DNA of 64,000 nt from Corynebacterium appendicis CIP 107643 (GTDB lineage: Bacteria; Actinomycetota; Actinomycetes; Mycobacteriales; Mycobacteriaceae). The stretch covers positions 1 to 64,000 of the forward strand of contig NZ_CP046976.1 in assembly GCF_030408415.1 (NCBI RefSeq), read 5' to 3'. Position numbers and translations under genes: made by a program. Under the pieces are notes generated by a model. It worked only from the letters and a program-made list of their open reading frames with translations, was not told the origin of the DNA and did no database searches. Numbering within the stretch: position 1 is the first letter of the stretch; the number at the start of each line of letters is the position of its first letter. Positions 11,657 through 22,197 of this stretch are shown here, piece after piece.

Positions 11657-12094
11657 CTACTTTGCGTGGCGCTCGATGATGTCGCCGAATTCCGGTAGTG
11701 CCGGGGCTACGATCTTGCCCACCTTGCCCCGCATGGAGGAGTAGACCTTCTGCACCGGGGCGGGGGCGCGGCCGGCGAAGGAATCGCCGATCTTGAGCAC
11801 GGACTCGGTGACGCTGTCCTCGTTGTCAGCGAGGTGCGCGCCGAAGCTGCCCGTGCCGGATCCCTCGTAGGACTCCCAGTGCGGCGTGAGCTCCTCGACG
11901 ATGCTCGGCATGAGCTGGTTGATGCCCTTGCTCAGCGCATCCGCGTCCGCCTTCTTTGCCGCACCGACAGCGGACTTCAGGGCCATTCCGGTCAGACCGG
12001 ACTGGTTAGCGATGGTGGTATCCGCCAGCTTGGTCAGGTCGGCGACGACCTCGGTGCGGGTGGGGGCGTTCAGAAGAGAATTCAAGTCAGTCAC
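11657..12094 (-). CDS. conserved actinobacterial protein of unknown function
   Basis: A protein of about 145 residues (VTDLNSLLNAPTRTEVVADLTKLADTTI onward) with no catalytic motif, signal peptide or membrane segment that can be recognised. It is alpha-helical in character and contains a repeated Lys/Ala-rich stretch (AVGAAKKADADALSKG). Small soluble proteins of this type occur in many corynebacteria; a DUF6918-like identity is a guess. The start is placed at GTG 12094 because TAAGAT, a good -10 element, ends 7 nt upstream, which fits a leaderless transcript; GTG at 12100 is the alternative. It stands alone between the TPP riboswitch and the toxin-antitoxin pair. Confidence 0.65.
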   Translation of the reverse strand: MTDLNSLLNAPTRTEVVADLTKLADTTIANQSGLTGMALKSAVGAAKKADADALSKGINQLMPSIVEELTPHWESYEGSGTGSFGAHLADNEDSVTESVLKIGDSFAGRAPAPVQKVYSSMRGKVGKIVAPALPEFGDIIERHAK

Positions 12095-12355
12095 GCGCAC
12101 TATCTTAACTGTCTGCTCGCCGAGTGACCTGCCGTGGAAGCGGAGAAACGGCCCCGCCAGCACCCTCGGTGGTGCGTGCGGGACCGTTGATTCCCATTCG
12201 AGTTGCAGTTCTTCCGCCACAGGTTCACATGAATCACTGCAACCACAACAGCAACAAATGTAACAAACGCTTCAGAACTCCGCTACATAAGGCGGGGGAG
12301 TATCGCGTTTGCCGCTGCTAGCCGGCCGCTACTGGGCCTGGCGCTGTTGCCTGTA

Positions 12356-12628
12356 TCAGTCGCGGTCTGTCCAGCGCAGATAGATCTCCTCGGCGGCGGA
12401 GGCGAAGGGCGCATTGAAATCGGCCAACGGTTCGAGGCGCTCGATGCCGCGGGACAGGGCGGCGGCCGCGGCGGTGGGGGAGTCGAAGACGGGGAGCCCC
12501 TCCAGGCGCGCGCCGGGAATCGCGGCGGCGGCGCAGATGGCCGAATAGCTGCGCACAGTCGTGCCCCATTCCGTGCAGCACTCATCAGCAATGATCAGGA
12601 GTTGCTCAGCCGATAAGGGTTTCATCAC
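12356..12628 (-). CDS. degenerate Doc/Fic-type toxin homologue
   Basis: This 90-residue protein aligns by eye to the compact Doc (death-on-curing) fold. It has the N-terminal PLSAEQLLIIADECC helix, then VRSYSAICAAAA where Doc has the YGLLESALA type segment, then the region that should hold the Fic core HPFxDGNKR. Here that core reads E66-P-L-A-D-F-N-A-P74, so the catalytic His and the GNKR phosphate-binding residues are gone. It should therefore be unable to phosphorylate or AMPylate a target. The ATG overlaps the antitoxin stop (ATGA). Doc ancestry is inferred from alignment, operon position and partner. Confidence 0.6.
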   Translation of the reverse strand: MMKPLSAEQLLIIADECCTEWGTTVRSYSAICAAAAIPGARLEGLPVFDSPTAAAAALSRGIERLEPLADFNAPFASAAEEIYLRWTDRD

Positions 12629-12849
12629 TGTGTCTCATTCGGCCGGGCGCGGCGGATGCTGGCCTGCAAGGCTGCGCGGCCGGGGACGGTGTCGTGGGCG
12701 AGGGAGGCAACGGCGGCGTCGTCAAGCAATCTGCTTGCGGAAATGATTACCGCGCGTTTGGCTGCCTCCTGTTTGCTGCACCCCCATGCGCTGGCGAGCA
12801 GGACGAGCGCGCGGTCTTCCTCCGCGGACAGCCTGAGCGTCATAGCCAT
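12625..12849 (-). CDS. ribbon-helix-helix antitoxin
   Basis: A 74-residue protein with an N-terminal ribbon-helix-helix fold (MTLRLSAEEDRALVLLASAWGCSKQEAAKRAVI) and a C-terminal tail rich in Ala and Arg that would wrap the toxin. RHH proteins of this type are the usual partner of actinobacterial Doc toxins and repress their own operon. A perfect palindrome lies 8 bp upstream of the ATG (12858-12874), which supports this. ATG 12849 is used; an internal ATG two codons on (12843) is equally possible. The transcript may be leaderless. Confidence 0.75.
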   Translation of the reverse strand: MAMTLRLSAEEDRALVLLASAWGCSKQEAAKRAVIISASRLLDDAAVASLAHDTVPGRAALQASIRRARPNETQ

Positions 12850-12857
12850 GCGGCGAT

Positions 12858-12874
12858 GGTATCACTCTGATACC
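12858..12874 (-). promoter_or_regulatory. palindromic operator of the toxin-antitoxin operon
   Basis: This is a perfect inverted repeat, GGTATCA-CTC-TGATACC, immediately upstream of the antitoxin start. Size, symmetry and position fit an autoregulatory site for an RHH dimer pair. It overlaps the likely -10 region. Confidence 0.7.
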
Positions 12875-12949
12875 GCATGGCAGCGGGGGAATGGTTCACG
12901 CGGTGCGTAAACTGCTGTGTGAACTATCTCTAACTGAAAGGCCTCAACT

Positions 12950-15571
<2,622 letters not shown>

Positions 15572-15574
15572 AGC

Positions 15575-15916
15575 ATGGCCTCACGCAATGTCACCGTCAC
15601 CCGCATCCGCCCCGGGAGCGCCTTCAAAGTAGGCATCCTCATGGCGCTCATCGGGTTCGCCGCGTGGCTAATCGCCGTGTCCGTGCTCTACCTCGCCGTC
15701 GACGCCGCCGGTGTCGTGGAGTCCATCAACTCCCTCATCGGCGGCGTGGGCGGGGAGACCATCATCGACTTCCCGCTCGTCATCGCCCTCGCCGCCCTGG
15801 TCGGCGCCATCGGCGTGGTGGCCGTGGCCATCATGGCTCCACTCACAGCGTTCATCTACAACGCCTTGGCTGACCTGGTCGGCGGCCTCGGCATCGAACT
15901 GACCGACTACCTCTAA
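15575..15916 (+). CDS. DUF3566 transmembrane protein
   Basis: A 113-residue membrane protein with two strongly hydrophobic segments (about 18-42 and 64-95) separated by a Gly-rich loop (LIGGVGGETIIDF). This is the DUF3566 protein that follows gyrA in most mycolata. The N-terminus VTVTRIRPGSAFKVG is the family signature. The molecular function is not established; the constant gyrA linkage suggests co-expression rather than a shared pathway. A strong AAGGAG (15563-15568) precedes the ATG and a terminator follows. Confidence 0.9.
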   Translation: MASRNVTVTRIRPGSAFKVGILMALIGFAAWLIAVSVLYLAVDAAGVVESINSLIGGVGGETIIDFPLVIALAALVGAIGVVAVAIMAPLTAFIYNALADLVGGLGIELTDYL

Positions 15917-15947
15917 ACAGCCAGGTCGGCCCGGCCTGGACAGCATG

Positions 15948-15988
15948 CCCCGTCTGGAACGTGTTTGCTCGTGTTCCAGACGGGTTTT
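15948..15988 (+). terminator. intrinsic terminator of gyrA-DUF3566
   Basis: CCCGTCTGGAAC (15949-15960) pairs perfectly with GTTCCAGACGGG (15973-15984) and is followed by TTTT. Confidence 0.93.
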
Positions 15989-16076
15989 CATTTCTTTACA
16001 CCATCTTGAATACGCAAATGACCAGGCGATTTGGTTTTAAAGCAGTCTCGTGGGTAATGTTCTAACAGTTCCGAGC

Positions 16077-16153
16077 GGGCCTATAGCTCAGTCGGTTAGA
16101 GCGCATCGCTGATAACGATGAGGTCGCAAGTTCGATTCTTGCTAGGCCCACCA
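16077..16153 (+). tRNA. tRNA-Ile (GAU)
   Basis: A 77-nt tRNA with acceptor stem GGGCCTA/TAGGCCC, D-loop AGCTCAGTCGGTTAGAGC, anticodon GAT in the loop CTGATAA, T-arm GTTCGATTC and an encoded CCA end. It is followed after 12 nt by tRNA-Ala, the gyrA-linked pair typical of corynebacteria. Confidence 0.98.
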
Positions 16154-16165
16154 GTTCGGAACAAA

Positions 16166-16238
16166 GGGGCATTAGCTCAATTGGTAGAGCGCCTCCCTTG
16201 CAAGGAGGAGGTCAGGAGTTCGATTCTCCTATGCTCCA
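16166..16238 (+). tRNA. tRNA-Ala (UGC)
   Basis: A 73-nt tRNA with acceptor stem GGGGCAT/ATGCTCC (one G-U pair), D-arm TAGCTCAATTGGTAGAGC and anticodon TGC in the loop CTTGCAA. The CCA end is not encoded. It is probably cotranscribed with tRNA-Ile; a terminator follows. Confidence 0.97.
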
Positions 16239-16255
16239 CGGCATAACCTCAGATC

Positions 16256-16298
16256 AGACCCTCTTTCCGTATCAGGAGAGAGGGTCTTCTGTTTTCTT
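16256..16298 (+). terminator. terminator of the tRNA-Ile/tRNA-Ala unit
   Basis: AGACCCTCT (16256-16264) pairs with AGAGGGTCT (16279-16287), followed by the T-rich run TCTGTTTTCTTT. Confidence 0.88.
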
Positions 16299-16749
16299 TG
16301 TGCACACCGGATGCGCATGGGTATTGCTTAGCCCGCAAAGTCTGACTTCGATTCGCAGTTTGGCGGTTAGACTCATAAACCGCAGTTCAGCAAAGTGTGA
16401 AACTGAGAAAATGGTTCCTTAAATTCACACTTCGTTGTTTAAGTGCGAGATTCAGTGGTGCGACAGATTCAACTGTCTGCGTTACCCGCGCCGTCCATGG
16501 AGAGCCAGCGGTGAATCTGTTTACATTTCGTGCTCTTCCACTTTTGAGAGAAAACGCGTTGACCTCGGTGTATAAGAGGTGCCGAATGTGGTGAGTGTAA
16601 ACAGATTCATTCCTGGCCTCGGCTAGCTTTGCCTGGCGATCGACTCGGTCCTTTAGGGGTGTCGAACTTTCGCAGCTTGGATTCGCACTTTCACAGTGCG
16701 ATTTCCAACTTTCGCGGTTTGAGTGTGAGTTTCAGCCGTCGTGCGGATG
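16299..16749. other. AT-richer intergenic region with inverted repeat
   Basis: No gene can be supported in these 450 bases, which lie between a tRNA terminator and the 3' end of a minus-strand gene. They hold a 13-bp perfect inverted repeat (GAATCTGTTTACA at 16513-16525 and its complement at 16596-16608) and several short repeats of the type AACTTTCGC and GATTCGCA. Composition is less GC-rich than the flanks. Confidence 0.55.
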
Positions 16750-17619
16750 TCAAAGGTCGTCGGGAGCGGTGCCGTCGACGAAGACGAAGCGGTGGGTGCC
16801 GCCGCGCATCTGCTCGAGGGCGGTGCGGACGCCGGCGGCGGTGCCGGATGAGGGCTGGTTCATGTGCGCGAGGACGATCGCACCGTCGGGGGCGTTCATG
16901 ATTGCCGCGGCGACCTGGTTTGCGGGCGCGGTCGCACCGTAGTCGGCGTTGACGGTGAAGCCGGCGATCTTCACGCCGTAGTCGTGGGCGATCTGCACCG
17001 CGACATCGTCGTAGTGAGCGGTGCCGGAACGGAACCAGTCGGACTCGGCGCCGTAGGTGCGCAGCAATTCGCGGTTGCCCTCTATTTCAGCGATCGCCGC
17101 GGCAGGATCCTTCGTGCCGGCAATTCCATAGGCGGATTGGCCGGTGACAGATAACGGGGCATGCAGGGTGCCGTGGTTGTGGAGGAGGAAGAGGGGGTCG
17201 TCGATAAGCGATTGCGTGCTGGACGGGTTTGCTTCGATCCAACGGGAATTGAGGAAAAGCGTCGCAGGGACGCGAAATTCGCGGAGCGTATCGACGAGGG
17301 TCTGGTCCACCCCTGAGCCCGCCGGCCCGCCACAAGCGTCGAATGTGAGCGCAACGGTGGTGACCCCGGGCGTGGTGGGGACGGTGTCGACGATGCCGTC
17401 CATGTGCATGCCGAAAGTGTGCGGTGTGCGGCCGGCGTAGGACTCTGCTGGCGGTGGTGGGGGTGCGGTTGACGGCGTAGTTGTGCTCAGGGTGGTGCTC
17501 GCACTGGTGGTTGTCTTTGGTTGCTCCCGTGTCGGTGCGGTGCAGGCGCCGAGCGCGGCGGAACTTGCGACGGCGAGTGCGCCGGCAAGGAACTGTGTGC
17601 GGGTGAGGTGGTGGGCCAC
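16750..17619 (-). CDS. polysaccharide deacetylase family lipoprotein
   Basis: This is a 289-residue exported protein. The N-terminus is a Sec signal with lipobox LGAC (C26), then a Thr/Pro-rich linker (about 30-60), then a carbohydrate-esterase-4/NodB-like domain. The first catalytic motif reads TFDACGG near residue 92, in place of the classic TFDDG, which is common in an actinobacterial subgroup. A HNHGTLHAP segment supplies the metal-binding His residues, and the C-terminal VLAHMNQPSSGT matches the last motif. It likely deacetylates a cell-wall sugar polymer at the outer membrane face. Residues 138-143 contain a GCTTATCGACG motif copy (17199-17209). It is monocistronic. Confidence 0.88.
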   Translation of the reverse strand: MAHHLTRTQFLAGALAVASSAALGACTAPTREQPKTTTSASTTLSTTTPSTAPPPPPAESYAGRTPHTFGMHMDGIVDTVPTTPGVTTVALTFDACGGPAGSGVDQTLVDTLREFRVPATLFLNSRWIEANPSSTQSLIDDPLFLLHNHGTLHAPLSVTGQSAYGIAGTKDPAAAIAEIEGNRELLRTYGAESDWFRSGTAHYDDVAVQIAHDYGVKIAGFTVNADYGATAPANQVAAAIMNAPDGAIVLAHMNQPSSGTAAGVRTALEQMRGGTHRFVFVDGTAPDDL

Positions 17620-17755
17620 GCGACGTATCGTCCCGCGTCACGCGAGACGTCGCAACAGGAAGCTCTGGCGAAAGCTTGTACATGAATGGGCGTCGAGGCA
17701 GTTTGGTGCGTGCGAGTGACAGGCGTAACGTCAAAGAAGTCCCGAAAGACCTTGA

Positions 17756-17828
17756 GGGGCATTAGCTCAGTTGGTAGAGCGTCGCGTTCGCAATGCGAAG
17801 GTCAGGGGTTCGATTCCCCTATGCTCCA
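17756..17828 (+). tRNA. tRNA-Ala (CGC)
   Basis: A 73-nt tRNA almost identical to the upstream tRNA-Ala in its acceptor and D-arm, with anticodon CGC in the loop TTCGCAA. CCA is not encoded. A strong terminator follows. Confidence 0.96.
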
Positions 17829-17866
17829 CAAAAGAAAATCGATTTATCATGCGGTTTGAATGCTTT

Positions 17867-17900
17867 CCGGGTCCGTTCTTCGCGACGGGTCCGGTTTTTA
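17867..17900 (+). terminator. terminator of tRNA-Ala
   Basis: CCGGGTCCGT (17867-17876) pairs with ACGGGTCCGG (17885-17894) with two wobble pairs, followed by TTTTT. Confidence 0.88.
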
Positions 17901-17980
17901 TATAGAGTCCAGGCCATTTCTTCGTCGAGAAGCGGAAGTCCCACAGAACCTTGTTACAACCCTGGTATACCCTTAGAGGC

Positions 17981-18090
17981 GTGACACGGGGTGCCACCGT
18001 GGCTGCGTGAGGCAGGTGCGGCGCCGGGAGGCGATGGCTGAGATGACACCCGTTGAACCTGATCCAGTTAGCACTGGCGGAGGGATGGTC
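17981..18090 (+). promoter_or_regulatory. TPP riboswitch of the ThiYXZ-type importer
   Basis: The THI-box elements are in order: GACACGGGGTGCC, a GC-rich variable P3 arm, CTGAGATGACACCC, GAACCTGATCCAGTT and GCGGAGGGA. The region up to the ATG at 18139 contains CCTC (18112-18115) complementary to the GAGG ribosome binding site (18131-18134), so translation initiation is the probable control point. Confidence 0.95.
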
Positions 18091-18138
18091 GCGAGAACGC
18101 GTGCGCTCATGCCTCCGCCCGGAGAAAGGCCGAGGTAA

Positions 18139-19161
18139 ATGGGCATTAGCAAGAAAATCGCCGTTTTTCTGACCGCTCTGGCATCGACGATGATGCTTGC
18201 GGCGTGCAGTGGAGGAACCGATGATTCGGACGGCATGACTAAGGTCCGTTTCGCGCTCGACTGGACTCCGAACACAAACCACACGGGTCTGTATGTCGCC
18301 ATGAACAAGGGCTACTTCGAGGAAGCGGGCCTGGACGTGGAGGTCGTGCCGTACAACGACAGTAACCCGATTCTGCTGACGGACTCGGGGAATGCAGAAT
18401 TCGCCGTCGATACGCAGGACCGTATGACGATGGCGAAGGCGGCTGGCGCGGACGTGCGCTCCGTGCTGGCGATCCAGCAGAGCTGGACCACCGAGGTCAG
18501 CGTGCTGGCTGACCGCGACGATATCCAGAGTCCGGCTGACCTGGACGGAAAGACGTTCGGCGGCTTCGGCTCGCCGGCGGACCACGCGATCCTGAAGGGC
18601 GTCATCCGCGGCGCCGGCGGCGAGGGCGAATTCGAGGAAGTCACCCTGGGCACGTCGGCGTATGAAGCGCTGTACAACAAGGATGTCGACTTCACCGTCC
18701 CGTACGTCGCGTGGGAAGGCATTGAGGCCGCGGACCGCGGAGTCGAGCTGAAGAACTTCGCCTACACCGACTACGGCTTCCCGGACAGTTACCAGATGCT
18801 CGTCGTGGGCAGCAATAAGTGGATGGAGGAGCACCCGGAGGAGACCAAGAAGTTCGTCCAGGCCATCCAGCGTGGATTCCAGGATGCAGTGGATAACCCG
18901 GACGAGGCAGCGGAGATCCTGCAGCAGGAGAACGCGGAGATCCTCACCGACCTTGAACTCCTGAAGAAGAGCCAGCGCATGCTCTCCGAGAATTACATGC
19001 TTGACGACGAGGGCAAGTTCGGTCGCCAGACCGAGAAGCAGTGGGCTGACCTGGGCCAGTTCCTCTTCGACAACGAGCTCCTTGTCGACGGCGCGAATAA
19101 CCCCTTGAGCGAGGCCCCGGACTGGAATACTTATTTCACTAATGAGTACATCTCCGAATAG
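18139..19161 (+). CDS. thiY: ABC transporter substrate-binding lipoprotein, thiamine pyrimidine precursor (ThiY/NMT1 family)
   Basis: This 340-residue lipoprotein has signal and lipobox LAAC (C23) followed by an NMT1/THI5-like domain. It opens with VRFALDWTPNTNHTGLYVAMNKGYFEEAGLDVEVVPY, the hallmark of the ThiY family that binds formylaminopyrimidine or HMP-type precursors. The TPP riboswitch directly upstream and the TenA genes at 10-11 kb support uptake of thiamine pyrimidine precursors. The gene overlaps the permease by 20 nt. The exact ligand is inferred from the family. Confidence 0.92.
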   Translation: MGISKKIAVFLTALASTMMLAACSGGTDDSDGMTKVRFALDWTPNTNHTGLYVAMNKGYFEEAGLDVEVVPYNDSNPILLTDSGNAEFAVDTQDRMTMAKAAGADVRSVLAIQQSWTTEVSVLADRDDIQSPADLDGKTFGGFGSPADHAILKGVIRGAGGEGEFEEVTLGTSAYEALYNKDVDFTVPYVAWEGIEAADRGVELKNFAYTDYGFPDSYQMLVVGSNKWMEEHPEETKKFVQAIQRGFQDAVDNPDEAAEILQQENAEILTDLELLKKSQRMLSENYMLDDEGKFGRQTEKQWADLGQFLFDNELLVDGANNPLSEAPDWNTYFTNEYISE

Positions 19162-19963
19162 TCCCGCCGCCGGTGAAGCAGCCGAACGTGCCCGCGGTCT
19201 GAGCGTTAACCTGTGGGTGCCGCTGCTCTTCGTCATCGCCGGCCTCGCCGTGTGGGAGATCGCCGTGCGCGTCACGGGCGTGCGCCCGCAGGTCCTTCCC
19301 GCGCCATCGCAGGTTGCGCGCGCTGGCTGGGCGCAGCGGGAGGTGCTGGGCACCCACGCACTGGCCACGCTGCAGGTCACACTGATCGGTTTCGCCTTGT
19401 CGCTAGTGTGCGCGTGGATCATCGCCATCGCGATCGATTTCTCCCCGACGCTCAAGCGCGGGCTCACACCACTCTTGGTGGCGTCGCAGACGATCCCGGT
19501 CGTGGCCATCGCCCCGCTGATGATCATTTGGTTCGGCTTCGGCCTGCTGCCGAAGACGCTGGTGGTCTCCCTGGTGACCTTCTTCCCGATCTCCATCGGA
19601 CTGATCGAGGGATTCGCCCGCACCGACCGCGAGGCATCGAACCTGCTGCGCAGCATGGGGGCGTCGAAATGGCGCGAATTCTGGATGGTGCGCCTGCCGT
19701 CGGCCATGCCGGAATTCTTCACCGCGCTGCGCATCGGCATTACGTACGCCGTGACGGGCGCGATCTTCGCCGAGTACGTCGGCGCAAAGAAAGGCCTGGG
19801 CATCTACATGAGCGTGCAGAAGAACGCCTTCCGCACCGACCTTGTGCTCGCCGCTGTGGTGGTCACGGCCATTATCAGCGTGCTGTTGTACCTGTCCACC
19901 TACCTCATCGAGCGCGCGGTCATTCCGTGGCACATCAAGGAAAGGAAGACCGAGCGTGCTTGA
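19142..19963 (+). CDS. thiX: ABC transporter permease (ThiX type)
   Basis: A 273-residue inner-membrane permease with six predicted membrane segments (first near 24-45). The EAA loop reads EGFARTDREASNLLRSMGASKWREFWMVRLPSAMPEFF, which docks on the ATPase. It belongs to the SsuC/ThiX group of taurine- and pyrimidine-type permeases. It starts inside the end of thiY (20-nt overlap) and its stop overlaps the ATPase start, so the three proteins are made together as one importer. Confidence 0.92.
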   Translation: MSTSPNSPAAGEAAERARGLSVNLWVPLLFVIAGLAVWEIAVRVTGVRPQVLPAPSQVARAGWAQREVLGTHALATLQVTLIGFALSLVCAWIIAIAIDFSPTLKRGLTPLLVASQTIPVVAIAPLMIIWFGFGLLPKTLVVSLVTFFPISIGLIEGFARTDREASNLLRSMGASKWREFWMVRLPSAMPEFFTALRIGITYAVTGAIFAEYVGAKKGLGIYMSVQKNAFRTDLVLAAVVVTAIISVLLYLSTYLIERAVIPWHIKERKTERA

Positions 19964-20669
19964 GCTCAACCAGATCAGTCGCGCCTTCGGCGACCGCCAG
20001 GTGCTCGACGGCGTGAGCTTCGACGTGGCGGCTGGCGAGTTCGTCTCGCTCATCGGCCCCTCGGGCGCGGGCAAGTCGACGCTGTTCAACATCATCGCCG
20101 GGCTGGACAAACCGGACTCGGGCGAGCTGCGTTTCGACGGCACTACCGCCTACATGCCGCAGAAAGACCTGCTTTTTCCGTGGCGCACCATCGAAGCCAA
20201 CGCGGCGCTCGGCCTCGAAGTTCAGGGGGTGCACAAGAAAGAAGCGCGGGCCCGCGCACGCGAATGGTTCCCGCAATTCGGGCTAGAAGGCTTCGAAGAA
20301 GCTCTACCGTTCCAGCTTTCCGGCGGCATGCGCCAACGCGCCGCGCTGTTGCGCACCGTCGTGCAGGAGAAGAGCACATTGCTTCTCGACGAGCCGTTCG
20401 GCGCCCTCGACTCCCTCACCCGCTCCGAATTGCAGACGTGGCTGCAGGGCATGTGGGCCGAGCACGACTGGACCGCGATGCTCATCACCCACGACGTGCG
20501 TGAGGCGATCATGCTCTCGGACCGGATCGTGGTGCTCAACCCCCGGCCGACCAGCGTGCGCGAGATCATCGACGTGAGTCTGCCGCGCCCACGCGGAACC
20601 GAGGTGCTCAGTTCACCCGAGTTCGGCGAGCTGGAGCGCCGGATCCTGGAGCACCTCCAGACCCGGTAG
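19956..20669 (+). CDS. thiZ: ABC transporter ATP-binding protein (ThiZ type)
   Basis: This 237-residue ATPase powers the importer. Walker A is LIGPSGAGKSTLF near residues 35-47, the signature is LSGGMRQRAALLR, Walker B is LLLDEPFGALD and the H-loop is ITHDVREA. The GTG at 19956 overlaps the permease stop by 8 nt, with AAGGAAAG upstream; the longer in-frame extension is not protein-like. The 3' end runs 57 nt past the end of a convergent pseudogene frame. Confidence 0.92.
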   Translation: MLELNQISRAFGDRQVLDGVSFDVAAGEFVSLIGPSGAGKSTLFNIIAGLDKPDSGELRFDGTTAYMPQKDLLFPWRTIEANAALGLEVQGVHKKEARARAREWFPQFGLEGFEEALPFQLSGGMRQRAALLRTVVQEKSTLLLDEPFGALDSLTRSELQTWLQGMWAEHDWTAMLITHDVREAIMLSDRIVVLNPRPTSVREIIDVSLPRPRGTEVLSSPEFGELERRILEHLQTR

Positions 20670-21277
20670 TCGGGGTGCGGGGTCGCAGCCGCTAGACGTC
20701 GAGTTCGGGTGGATGTCCTTCTCCATGAGCACGCGCTCCTTCCAGAAGCCGAGCATGGCCAGCAGGAAGGATGCCACGCCCAAGGCACCGAGAACTGCCA
20801 CGGCGACCTCCACGCGGTTGTCGCCCGGCAGGGTGCCGAAGAACGTGTGGCGCATCAGGTCGACCGAGAAGCGCATCGGGCCCCAGGAGTGGACCCACTG
20901 GATGAACTCCGGCTGCACCTCCGGCGGGTAGAGGCCGTTGGAGGCCACCAGCTGCAACGACATTAGGACCATCGTGATCAAGCGGCCCACGGACGGTCCG
21001 AAGAGCGAGTAGATCGCCAGAATCGCGGTGTTGAACACAGCGGCGATGAAGCCCAGCGCCAGCAGCATCTGGATCGGGTGCTCCGGGTTCACATCCAGCA
21101 CGAAGTGCTGCACCGCCCACAGGTTGAACGCCTGCGCTAGGCCGACCAGGACGGCGGGGATCCAGGAGCCCATCACCACGCGCGCGGGGTTGGTGCCCGA
21201 GTCGATGGCGCGGCGGGAGATCGGGTTGAAGATCATGAACAGGATGAGGCCGCCGAACCACAGGGACAGCGACAGGA
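20613..21277 (-). pseudogene. 3' fragment of a YhgE/Pip-type membrane protein gene
   Basis: The frame reads GFPFFLSLSLWFGGLILFMIFNPISRRAI and then four more hydrophobic segments, which is the C-terminal membrane domain of a YhgE/Pip (phage-infection-protein-like) family protein. It has no start: two codons upstream of GFPFF is an in-frame TGA belonging to the inserted plasmid. The matching upstream half lies at 25133-25832 on the same strand. The last about 30 residues (after MEKDI) look non-native and overlap the thiZ 3' end. This is a disrupted gene and almost certainly not functional. Confidence 0.82.
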
Positions 21278-21354
21278 AGAACGGGAAGCCTAATCAGGTG
21301 TGGGGCCTTCTGGGCCGGATTTAGTTCCTTCCTGCGCGAGCGCAGCGAGCTCCT

Positions 21355-21750
21355 TCACACCCGGGTTCCCGGCTTCCCCGCCTTCCGGTCCGCCCTCCTC
21401 CGATCTCGTCTACCCATAGGCTGCGCTTTCCGCTCTGCGGCTTGCACCAGCCTTCGTGCGGCCTCCAGCACTGGTTCCACCGTGCGGGATACCTGCCCTC
21501 GGTCCTCGACGATGCGGGCCGCGGCGTTTAGCTCCTGGACGACCTCGTTGATGACTTCGTCTGGTCGGCGTAGCTGGATGGTCGTTTGCGATCGTGCGGC
21601 TTCGAGCTCGGCGGTGTGCTGGCGACGGTTGCGGTCGCGGGTGGCTGCGGCTCGGCAAGCGTCCGAGCAGTACTTCGCCCGGCGTCCACGGGGGTCAAGG
21701 CGCGGCGGAATCGGGTTACCGCACCACTCGCATGCTCCCTGGTCGCTCAT
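21355..21750 (-). CDS. small plasmid-borne zinc-ribbon-like protein
   Basis: A 131-residue protein whose first 35 residues hold a treble-clef/zinc-ribbon-like pattern, CEWCGNPIPPRLDPRG then RAKYCSDACR (CxxC and CxxxC), followed by a long helical, Arg-rich region. The pattern resembles small corynebacterial plasmid and phage proteins that bind nucleic acid; no function is established. Its ATG overlaps the upstream gene stop (ATGA), so both are coexpressed under the palindrome at 22003-22018. Confidence 0.65.
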   Translation of the reverse strand: MSDQGACEWCGNPIPPRLDPRGRRAKYCSDACRAAATRDRNRRQHTAELEAARSQTTIQLRRPDEVINEVVQELNAAARIVEDRGQVSRTVEPVLEAARRLVQAAERKAQPMGRRDRRRADRKAGKPGTRV

Positions 21751-21992
21751 AGGCCAAGCATCTTCCGGGCGGTGGCCTCGGCCTGTTCGGTGGCGCGGGT
21801 CTGTGACTCGAGGACGTCGACCAGGGCGCGTTGCTCGGCGGCATCGAGGGCGTCGAACTCGGCTGCCAGGGCGGTTATGACGGTGGCGAGTGCTTGTTCA
21901 CTGCCGCTGAGTGTGGCGTCGTCGGGGTTCCATTGGGCGGCTCGGGCCAGGGTTGGGTGGGCGGCGATCTGCTGGCCGGTTGTCTCAGGCAT
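21747..21992 (-). CDS. small plasmid-borne protein of unknown function
   Basis: This is an 81-residue protein (MPETTGQQIAAHPTLARAAQ to ATARKMLGL), Ala/Glu-rich and predicted helical, with no recognisable motif. Start ATG 21992 is chosen because the longer in-frame extension is not protein-like and a perfect 16-bp palindrome lies 11 bp upstream. It is translationally coupled to the zinc-ribbon gene. Together they could be a copy-control or maintenance pair; that is speculation. Confidence 0.6.
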   Translation of the reverse strand: MPETTGQQIAAHPTLARAAQWNPDDATLSGSEQALATVITALAAEFDALDAAEQRALVDVLESQTRATEQAEATARKMLGL

Positions 21993-22002
21993 GGCTTCAA
22001 TA

Positions 22003-22018
22003 TATCGAACGTTCGATA
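22003..22018 (-). promoter_or_regulatory. perfect 16-bp palindrome upstream of the small plasmid operon
   Basis: TATCGAACGTTCGATA is fully symmetric and sits at the expected promoter position for the gene starting at 21992. It contains TCGAACGTTCGA but lacks the 4-base spacer of a corynebacterial or mycobacterial LexA box, so a plasmid-specific repressor is more likely. Confidence 0.6.
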
Positions 22019-22197
22019 AAACTTCAGCGGATCCGGGAAATTTTCTGCGCGGACCGACCTTGCTCCTGCAGAACTCGCAGCAGAGCTTGGGGTGTCCATG
22101 AGACGCGTTAGGCAGGCCTGAAGGCACTCGGAATGGAAACGAAAAGAGGCCGTCCGAAGAAAAGGGAAACGCCCTAAGCGGTACACGGTTCCCGCCT

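Noticed and set aside
16077..16238. Start of an rRNA operon at the tRNA-Ile/tRNA-Ala pair
   Set aside because: No 16S or 23S sequence flanks the pair and a terminator follows tRNA-Ala; this is the separate gyrA-linked tRNA unit.
22003..22018. LexA (SOS) box
   Set aside because: The half-sites TCGAAC and GTTCGA are adjacent, without the 4-base spacer of corynebacterial and mycobacterial SOS boxes.
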